Source: Acanthopleura granulata (taxonomy: Eukaryota > Mollusca > Polyplacophora > Chitonida > Chitonidae). Taken from it: a DNA stretch of 64,000 nucleotides. Made by a program: the position numbers and the translations under genes. Within the stretch, counting starts at the first letter, position 1. Each line of letters starts with the position of its first letter. The stretch lies in contig JABBOT010000080.1 of NCBI GenBank assembly GCA_016165875.1, positions 7,050,759-7,114,758 on the forward strand, in the 5' to 3' direction. Below, piece by piece: positions 59,085 through 64,000 of this stretch. The notes under the pieces are model-generated. The model saw only the letters and a program-made list of their open reading frames with translations. It was not told the DNA's origin and searched no databases.

Positions 59085-61402
59085 CCTGCTAGAAAAAATA
59101 AAACTGTTCTGATATACTTGAAATGGCCGACAGGAACGGTTAATATAATCCTTTTCATTTTTGAATACCATGGATGACGTCGTTGTGAAATCGTTAAATT
59201 TACTCTCCATTTTCAATGGGAAACTCGTAAAACTCCTTCCCGCCTTTAACAAAGGAGGTTCAAAGACTTGTGCTTCTTTGTCCTTTCATGGATTACGTCA
59301 CAATTCTAGGTGCATGTGTGCTCAGAAAACACTTTCGCAGTACACAAACACTGCAGCGTCATAGCAGAAAACGATGTGTTTCTCTACGATTTGGACCCTT
59401 TTGTGTAGCCCGTCAGAGTCTCCCATTTTATTTTCCTTCTGCAGAAAACCTATCCACTCCGCATCAAGAGCATACTGATGTACAATGTGGGGCCATTTCT
59501 GGAGATCCTCCTTGGTATTTTGAAAACTGTTTTACGGGAAAAGATGCAAAAACGTGTAAGTTTTAGTTTCTCCTGGTAGTTATATATATAACGACTGGAT
59601 CTATTTGTTTCAGCTGTGAAAATTTTACCCGCCGAATATATATCACATAATTTCTACATTTCTTAGATATCATTACTTGTCCCCTGTTTGGCTCCTTGAC
59701 TAGTAAGTTTATTTATTTATTTATTTCAATAGTGTTTTACGCTGTACTGAAGAATATTTCACTTATACGACGGCGGCCGATTTCATGGTGGGAGGGAAGC
59801 AGGCATAGCCCGGGGAAAACCCACGGCCATCCTCAGGTTGCTGGCAGACCTTCCCACGTACGGCCGGAGAGAAAGCCAGTTTGAGCTGTACTTAAACTCA
59901 CAGCGTTTACTAGTGAAAGCCGCCTGTGACGCTGGATTGAACATTTCTTGGTCTGCTCGTAAGACGTTTGCATTCTTTTCATGTAAATCTGCATTAATTT
60001 AAATGCGATGACAACACAGTATTCCACACTAGTGACGTATACTAAGTTACGATTAACAGCATTGCAGTTTTGCTAAGGCCATGGTACTAGTTGCTGTAAA
60101 TGTATTTGTTTGATTGGAATTTCACGCCGCACTCAAGAATATTTCGTTTACGCGACGGTGGCCATCATTATGGTGGGAGGAAACCGGGCAGTGCCCGGGT
60201 GAAACTCGCGACTATGTGTAATAGAAATTGTAAAGCCATGTAGTAAAAGAATAATGGGTATATTCCATATTAGGTGGTATATTCTGGTTGTTCTAAGCAA
60301 TGTAACTTTCATTTAAGAAATTTGAATAAGAATGACATGTTTCGATCTCCAACTGCTGTCGTTGACAGATAGAGACAACTCCTGACATGGTGACGATATA
60401 CTCCAAGTTAGGTCAGAGTTGTCTGCCCCTAGACTACCTGCCGGACGATTACTCGGGCGACCATAGCGGCACTTGTGACGAGATTTCAGGTACTGTAGGT
60501 TTTTACCCCATTGGTTGCTTTTATTCTTTTACGGTTTTTTACGGCATTCTCATTAATTAATTACATGATGCCAGTGCAGTATATAAAATGACCAAATAAT
60601 GTGGTGATAAATAGCCAATAATGTCATTGCGCCATTTCAATACTGAATATTTCATTATTTATTTTTTATTATTTATTATTTATTTGATTGGTATTTTGCG
60701 CCGTACTCAAGAATATTTAACTTATACAACGGCGGTCAGCATTATGGTTGGCGGAAACCGGGCGCAGCCCGAGGGAAACCCATGACCATCCGCAGGTTTC
60801 TGCCGTCCTTCCCACTGACAGCCAGAGAGGAAGCCAGCATGAGCTGAACTCACAGTGACGGCATTGGTGATAGGCTCCTGGGTCATTGTGTTGCGCTGGC
60901 ATGCTAACCGGTGATTAATAGATAAACCGTTTTCAAATATCATTTTCTAGTATATTGATGTATTTATCTTATTCTTGTTTTGATGTCAACTTCAACAATT
61001 TTTCAACTATTATTGTGGTGGTCAGTTATATGGGTGGATAGAGGAAACCAAATATACAAAGTATGCATATTGGTAAAAGACAGGTGGCCTCCAATTAAAC
61101 AGCGGAAGCGACACCGGCTTATATCGTCACCAAGGTTCCACAAGCAATTAAGCGAGGCACACCCTTTTTGTTGCACTCAATCTTCTTAGGGTGTAATTAT
61201 AATTCGTCGTTTAAAACCTGCTTTTTTTTTACAAAACCGTTTTCCTTTTCTTTCAGAGAATCTCATCAAAGATCTGAGAAATGCTGAAGTAAAGGACTGG
61301 ATAGCCGAGTTGTCCTCTGGTAAATACAACGTCGATTCCAAGACCATGCCACCGAGAGAGGATCTGTTCCGGGAGGCGTTCCGAAAACTAAACGTGGATT
61401 GA
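48257..61402 (+). CDS. CRAL-TRIO domain protein, alpha-tocopherol-transfer-protein-like, 7 coding exons
   Basis: Coding exons are 48257-48413, 55153-55312, 55582-55691, 58228-58424, 59445-59555, 60369-60489 and 61257-61402. All introns are GT-AG and all phases match, giving 1002 nt and 333 aa. The N-terminal helical CRAL-TRIO_N part spans about residues 20-105, including D-P-I-F-L-M-S-F-L-R-V-R-K-F. The lipid-binding CRAL-TRIO domain spans about 115-280, with VVMVLDYTGVT and YPLRIKSI. The family carries a hydrophobic ligand (tocopherol, retinal or phosphoinositide) in the cytosol and exchanges it at membranes. The basic pairs around LRIK and EKMQKR sit where TTPA has its phosphoinositide-binding lysines and arginines. 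The ligand here is unknown. Intron 1 holds an antisense LINE; intron 3 holds a splice-junction tandem array. ttattccag directly before the ATG may be an acceptor for a 5'UTR exon. AATAAA lies at 61442-61447. Confidence 0.92.
48832..48898 (-). mobile_element. Tail of mollusc-type repeat (family 4)
   Basis: (TGAA)n then gattatggcttaacgccata and ttggcaatgtttcagtccta. This is the antisense form of the tail at 38245-38295. Located in intron 1 of the CRAL-TRIO gene. Confidence 0.55.
49121..49134. repeat. Target-site duplication, LINE 3' side
   Basis: cggtttgtttcgac. It pairs with cggtttgttttgac at 54593-54606. The single difference is a CpG-to-TpG change, as expected from cytosine deamination after insertion. 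Confidence 0.7.
49135..49160 (-). repeat. (TATG)n tail of the LINE
   Basis: Five to six tetranucleotide units lie at the 3' end of the element, directly against the target-site duplication. Elements of the I superfamily commonly end in short tandem repeats rather than poly(A). Confidence 0.7.
49288..53025 (-). pseudogene. LINE ORF2: endonuclease, reverse transcriptase, RNase H (broken)
   Basis: The apurinic-type endonuclease starts MDYTRN..., with KNIQSLF and CLQETFLKPKY, and continues to about 52290 across a frameshift. The reverse transcriptase (about 51883-50650) has PGEDGV, WKTATVIPIAKSG, YRPIALTS, QSGFGNNRSTSDHL, motif A AVFLDIEKAYD and motif B GTPQGSVISPTLFNIA. Motif C (F/YxDD) is deleted: the sequence jumps from ...NDLPSILHPMIPC to AAKWHIQQALDAI in another frame. 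RNase H (about 50110-49770) keeps TDASK, SAELYAIL, FTDSLSPLQS and WVPGHSGVPGNERAD, the D-E-D-D set. The C-terminal CDVCQAEETIHH motif has lost its last cysteine (F instead). At least five frame changes are needed to read it through. Confidence 0.9.
53023..53027 (-). promoter_or_regulatory. Overlapping stop-start TAATG between LINE ORF1 and ORF2
   Basis: The ORF1 stop TAA (53027-53025) and the ORF2 ATG (53025-53023) share one base. UAAUG is the arrangement shown to support termination-reinitiation coupling in the SART1 non-LTR retrotransposon. Confidence 0.65.
53025..54215 (-). pseudogene. LINE ORF1: nucleic-acid-binding protein with CCHC knuckles (broken)
   Basis: The start is MEDDDNDMDFTEV at 54215. 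A TGA follows at codon 14, probably a CpG-decayed CGA arginine codon, after which PSGRDKRVRNRHDSEEGEGG continues in the same frame. A VVIYGVGESVT segment precedes two zinc knuckles, C-F-R-C-x4-H-x4-C and C-S-R-C-x3-H-x4-C, and part of a third (CVNCGGS). After frame changes, the C-terminal part (PKPRSQTNSIGVQTDND...) runs to the stop at 53027-53025. Such ORF1 proteins bind element RNA. Confidence 0.82.
54557..54563 (-). promoter_or_regulatory. DPE-like element of the LINE internal promoter
   Basis: GGACGTG on the minus strand begins about 28-30 nt after the 5' end inferred from the target-site duplication. That is the position and consensus of the downstream promoter element in TATA-less arthropod LINE promoters. 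Confidence 0.5.
54593..54606. repeat. Target-site duplication, LINE 5' side
   Basis: cggtttgttttgac, matching 49121-49134 at 13 of 14 positions. It fixes the 5' end of the LINE at about 54592. Confidence 0.7.
54634..54888. repeat. Tandem duplication, two ~133-bp units
   Basis: The blocks ggtaatgcggcagttgttta, gcagcatc and tcgaggtt, as well as aaggtatgtaaca and gatgccatggg, occur in the same order in 54634-54753 and 54768-54888. Located in CRAL-TRIO intron 1, just beyond the LINE. Confidence 0.85.
55153..55312 (+). CDS. CRAL-TRIO gene exon 2
   Basis: Residues 53-105. FLMSFLRVRKF is the hallmark FLRARKF helix of the CRAL-TRIO_N domain. Acceptor TTTACAG, donor GCAG|GTGAGT. Confidence 0.92.
55370..55500 (-). 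mobile_element. SINE family 1, 3' part, in CRAL-TRIO intron 2
   Basis: Degraded tail, gggatttacgccatactcaa, gaatatttcacttatacgac, and a middle that stops after ggaaacgcac. Confidence 0.78.
55582..55691 (+). CDS. CRAL-TRIO gene exon 3
   Basis: Residues 107-142. SSFYIPLPKPDEHGRQVIIIRPG is the first beta-strand of the lipid-binding domain. Acceptor TTCTAG, donor CCAG|GTAAGG. Confidence 0.92.
56036..56275 (+). mobile_element. tRNA-derived SINE (family 2), 5'-truncated, in CRAL-TRIO intron 3
   Basis: ggggttagaacaaggaaaca, ggtgtcatgtctggcgtctt, cagcactttggcaacattgt, actcctcatcgtgatatgac, attgttatgcaggacgtaaa and a CATA-type tail. Same block order as 46180-46414. Confidence 0.82.
56731..56946 (-). 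mobile_element. SINE family 1 in CRAL-TRIO intron 3
   Basis: Tail cattggtgttttacgccgta, a deletion in the middle, ttgaactcatagcgatcgca and head end cctcgaccacggaggctcc. Directly followed by a degraded sense tail at 56949-57009. Confidence 0.82.
56949..57009 (+). mobile_element. SINE family 1, degraded tail
   Basis: aaaaatgaaacattgttgtg, tatggcgtagaaccacaatt and an AAAT/AATT tail, in inverted orientation relative to the preceding copy. Confidence 0.5.
57108..57187. mobile_element. Hairpin element related to the 17.75-kb foldback
   Basis: The left arm tgattgccttaccattgatc...(57108-57136) and right arm (57157-57187) are reverse complements over about 30 bp with a few mismatches. They flank a loop containing aaggcgttcctgattacgga. 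That centre resembles tagtccgttcctgataacga in the element at 17753-17948, suggesting one family. Confidence 0.5.
57320..58227 (+). repeat. Tandem array of the exon-4 splice junction in CRAL-TRIO intron 3
   Basis: Eighteen copies of a 48-52-bp unit, most containing cttacaggtcagttagacac, atcggggaaagtgt and a pyrimidine-rich stretch, run without gap into the real exon-4 acceptor as the nineteenth. AG positions are at 57381, 57430, 57479, 57531, 57580, 57628, 57677, 57726, 57774, 57823, 57872, 57920, 57969, 58018, 58070, 58122, 58174 and finally 58226. The first copy (near 57330) has lost the AG|GT join (acaagtcag). Period is about 49 in the left two-thirds. The last copies are 52 bp, with a gtcagtttatagacac variant. 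Confidence 0.95.
58228..58424 (+). CDS. CRAL-TRIO gene exon 4
   Basis: Residues 144-208, starting QLDTSGKVYRIQDVF and including VVMVLDYTGVTMSHQS, the core of the lipid pocket. Its acceptor, CCTTACAG|GTCAGTT, and its first ~30 nt are the unit repeated upstream in intron 3. Donor ACG|GTAGGC. Confidence 0.93.
59037..59083. repeat. (TA)n microsatellite in CRAL-TRIO intron 4
   Basis: About 23 uninterrupted TA units. Confidence 0.95.
59445..59555 (+). CDS. CRAL-TRIO gene exon 5
   Basis: Residues 209-245. YPLRIKSILMYNVGPFLEIL is the YP-x-R-x-K motif segment shared with TTPA and CRALBP, followed by LREKMQKR. Phase 0 at both ends. Donor CGT|GTAAGT. Confidence 0.92.
59707..59910 (-). mobile_element. 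SINE family 1 in CRAL-TRIO intron 5
   Basis: Well-preserved tail and middle (gaatatttcacttatacgac, ttgctggcagaccttcccac, gtacggccggaga) to the B-box-side remnant ttaaactcacagcg. The A-box end is lost. Confidence 0.85.
60103..60212 (-). mobile_element. SINE family 1, 3' part, in CRAL-TRIO intron 5
   Basis: gattggaatttcacgccgca, ctcaagaatatttcgtttac, tatggtgggaggaaaccggg, ending at gaaactcgcgac. Confidence 0.8.
60369..60489 (+). CDS. CRAL-TRIO gene exon 6
   Basis: Residues 246-285. LPLDYLPDDYSGDHSGT corresponds to the family's L-P-x-E-Y-G-G motif after the lipid gate. Acceptor TTGACAG, donor TCAG|GTACTG. Confidence 0.9.
60654..60912 (-). mobile_element. SINE family 1, near full length, in CRAL-TRIO intron 6
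   Basis: (TTTA/ATTT)n tail, gattggtattttgcgccgta, full middle, a small deletion before the B-box, and head side gggtcattgtgttgcgctgg. Confidence 0.88.
61257..61402 (+). CDS. CRAL-TRIO gene exon 7 and stop
   Basis: Residues 287-333, ending FREAFRKLNVD then TGA. Charged helical C-terminus containing KDWIAELSSGKYNVD, in line with the family's post-domain tail. Acceptor TCTTTCAG. Confidence 0.9.
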
Positions 61403-61441
61403 TGATTGAGAAGTTTGCTTAGTAATATGGTAAAGCGAGGA

Positions 61442-61447
61442 AATAAA
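61442..61447 (+). terminator. Candidate polyadenylation signal of the CRAL-TRIO gene
   Basis: AATAAA lies 40 nt after the stop codon. It is the first such hexamer downstream in sense. Confidence 0.55.
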
Positions 61448-62077
61448 ATCGCAGGAGTGTCTGTCTTAATGTGCCTAACATTCGAAATGAATGAATAACT
61501 AAACGATTTTTAACGGTTTGCCACAAAAATAGAAGAAACAACAAAAAGCAACTTAGCAGATTGTAAGAATTCAATCTCCCCTTGAGTGTTTTAGCTGGAC
61601 TGTATTTAGTATAAATGTATCTGTTGTTCTGTTCTTCAAATTGTTTGAAATATGAGAAATAATGTACATAGATATTCCTAGGGTACAATTCTCCGCAGCA
61701 GGTTCAAAACGCAACTCCAGCCGCGCCCGCCCAAAGCAGACAAAGGGGAAAATGTTCAACAAGAAGGATGAGATTTGAAAAATTCTCCACACTTTAAGCA
61801 TCTTAAGCTACGAAAAAAGAGCTCGAAAACACTTGCTTTAACAATGTTTAACATATAAAATCACTCCTTGGGCGTTGGAGGGAGAGTTTGGGAGATAGCA
61901 TTCGAAAGAAAACACAGAACGCACTCGCTTTATATTGTGCATCTCTCCTAACTTTATGAACACACAAAGTGCCCAGTGGTTGTGTGTTTTCCTCACTATT
62001 CACTTCAGTACAGCATCTTTCCCCGACAAATGTTAACTGTTAATAAATCTACATATATTTTGTCAGAATAAAATGAT
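61448..62077. other. 3' flank of the CRAL-TRIO gene
   Basis: No further exon or repeat is recognised before the next SINE. Confidence 0.4.
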
Positions 62078-62335
62078 TGATTTGATTGGTGTTTTACGCC
62101 GTACTCAAGAATATTTCACTTATACGACGGCGGCCAGCATCAAAGATGGAGGAATCCGGGCAGAACCCGACAGAAACCCACGACCATCCGCAGGTTGCTG
62201 GCCGACCTTCCCACGTATGGTCGGAGAGGAGGCCAGCATGAGCTGGAGTTGAAATCACAACAACCGTATTGGTAGGAGGTTACTAGGTCATTGCGCTGCG
62301 CTAGCACGCTATCCAACTGAGCAACGGAGATCCCC
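62078..62335 (-). mobile_element. SINE family 1, full length
   Basis: Complete antisense copy: gattggtgttttacgccgta, gaatatttcacttatacgac, ttgctggccgaccttcccac, B-box region gttgaaatcacaacaacc (mutated), head end gagcaacggagatcccc. Confidence 0.88.
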
Positions 62336-63141
62336 AGGTCATTAAGTATAAGCCTGGTGGCAATTGTTATGCGCAAAGGTTTGATACTATTGCTAAATCA
62401 TTCTCCGTTACTCTGATCTTTGGTGCTCAAAATGTACAGAATTTTTGGCTGATTTATGATTTATGATTTGTTGTGTTTGTGTACACATTTATAGCTACCG
62501 AGGCGTATATCCATGAAGTTGCAGTTTTCAGTAAATATGCCATCTTAGATGATGTCCTTGATGCGTTGTGCAGTGTTATAGGCCTGCTTATGCCATGTCT
62601 CCTTAACAATGTCAGGTTCATATAGTGTAACCCTCGTAAATATGGATCATATGTTGAAATAAAACGTTTTTGAATAGTAATTTTACAAAAAATCGAATTG
62701 TACAACACGGTCCTGTTTTTTCAGTGTTGCTAATTGTTCTACTGCATAAGAGGAAGCTAAAGCGCATGTTGTTAGAGCCTATATAATGCGGTAGCTATTG
62801 GGCTATACGAAATACTCTCGTTAGACTGATAGTTTTTTTTGTGATGATTTGGTTTCGATGTCTATCGAAAATTTTCGTGTTGTTTTGAGACATGGTGCAG
62901 AGGCGTTCATCTTGAAATCAAAATGAAGTGGCTAACATGATGACCATACTCAAGGTATTTTCACGAATACGATGACCACCAGGCTTTGGAATGTTGCTGA
63001 TGAAGCTCCCCACGTTTGACATACAACTGTGCGTTCCATTTTGGTGGAAGAAAAGTGGTCTTCAAAACGAAGTCCATAACCAGTCAATGTTTTGTAACAA
63101 TCTATCAGGCATTCATTGAGTCGACCAGTCAAGTAATCATT
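62336..63141. other. Gene-free stretch
   Basis: AT-rich unique sequence with no supported exon or repeat on either strand. Confidence 0.4.
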
Positions 63142-63152
63142 ACAAGCATGAA

Positions 63153-63419
63153 ATTTTATTTATTTATTTGATAAGTGTGTTACGCAGTACTCAAGAACAT
63201 TTTACTTATACGACGGCGATCAGCATTATGGTGGGAGGAAACCGGGCAGAGCCCGGGGGAGTCCAACGACCATCCGCAGGTTGCTCGCAGACCATCACAC
63301 GTACGGCCGTAGAGGAAGCCAGCATGAGCTGGGCTTGAACTCACAGCGAAACCATTGGTGAGAGGCAGGGGGTGATAACGCCGCGCTAGCGTGCTAACCC
63401 CGTCGGCCACGGAGGCCCC
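63153..63419 (-). mobile_element. tRNA-derived SINE (family 1), full length with target-site duplication
   Basis: A complete, well-preserved copy from (TTTA)n to head end tcggccacggaggcccc. It is flanked by acaagcatRaa (one mismatch) at 63142-63152 and 63420-63430. The B-box side reads gcttgaactcacagcg. Confidence 0.92.
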
Positions 63420-63714
63420 ACAAGCATAAAACCAAGCGTCTATCAGTGTAATAAGTCTGAGCGTCTAAACTCAGGGAACTCCAAGGCCTGTAAGTCATCA
63501 TATATGGGGCATTGATGCCGTATATAAGATGATTAATGCACTGTTATCTGTTGACTAATGTCGAGCAAGTTTCTGACCTTCTCGAACAAAAAAATTGCGG
63601 AAAAAATGCTGTGGTTGAAACTCAGTTAATTTTATTGTCAGTAATCGCCTCCAAGTCACGACTTTTTGGCCTCCTGTCAAAAGATTTCATCACAGAGAAT
63701 TGTGGCTCTATAAG

Positions 63715-63980
63715 GTAACGGTTGTATGAATGGATTTGGTGTGAAATCATGGCTCTCTGGTGAAGTGTGTGTGAGTGGCTCTGGTATGTAAATTTGACTT
63801 TTTATGTTTCATACGGTTGTATAAGCGATTTTGGTAATGTGATGGTTCTATCCTGTAACGGTTGTATGAACGGTTCTGGTAATGGCATTGTGGATCTGTC
63901 TTGTAATGTTTGTTCTGGTATGAAAATTTGGCTTTTTGTTGTAACGATTGTATAAGCTATGCTGGTATAACAACATTTCT
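63715..63980. repeat. Degenerate ~133-bp tandem repeat
   Basis: The motif acggttgtatgaa/taagc recurs near 63717, 63809, 63859 and 63943. The pair ctggtatgtaaatttgac (63781) and ctggtatgaaaatttggc (63913) is 132 bp apart, so about two units with internal sub-repeats reach toward the window edge. Confidence 0.6.
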
Positions 63981-64000
63981 TTGTTTCTACCAGCCTTCGA

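Overview
This is 64 kb of intron-rich, AT-rich animal genomic DNA. The organism is most likely a mollusc. The window is full of tRNA-derived SINEs whose tail (attcttgagtacggcgtaaa) and second tail type (ctgaaatattgcc...gcgt.aagcc, ending in ATTC repeats) are of the kind I associate with molluscan genomes. That attribution comes from memory of repeat families, not from a search. There are no operons and no prokaryotic signals. All coordinates were worked out by hand from the sequence and splice signals.

Two complete multi-exon genes could be assembled with every reading phase matching across splice junctions. (1) A DHRS1-type short-chain dehydrogenase on the minus strand has ten coding exons between 34067 and 24016 and encodes 329 aa. 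The SDR cofactor and catalytic motifs are intact. (2) A CRAL-TRIO (alpha-tocopherol-transfer-protein-like) lipid-binding protein on the plus strand has seven coding exons between 48257 and 61402 and encodes 333 aa. A third, unidentified minus-strand gene is suggested by two well-formed exons at 42156-42060 and 41458-41356. Nothing links these genes functionally.

Layout: 1-24 kb is gene-poor, with SINEs, a 43-bp minisatellite (941-1280), a ~90-bp tandem repeat (14.5 kb), a foldback element (17.75 kb) and a long inverted repeat (23.4 kb). 24-34 kb is the DHRS1-like gene, whose introns hold SINEs and several tandem repeats. 34-48 kb holds a 299-bp TIR element (35.9 kb), the unidentified gene, a 36-bp repeat and more SINEs. 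48-61.4 kb is the CRAL-TRIO gene. Its first intron contains an antisense, decayed I-superfamily-like LINE of about 5.46 kb with matching target-site duplications. Its third intron contains a tandem array that has copied the exon-4 splice junction. 61.4-64 kb is SINEs and a degenerate tandem repeat.

The most unusual structure is the array at about 57320-58227. Eighteen repeat copies of about 49-52 bp each carry the exon-4 3' splice site plus the first codons of exon 4. Seventeen keep the AG, and most of these also read as a 5' splice site (ACAG|GTCAGT). They sit directly in front of the real exon, so the intron presents a ladder of dual-specificity splice sites.
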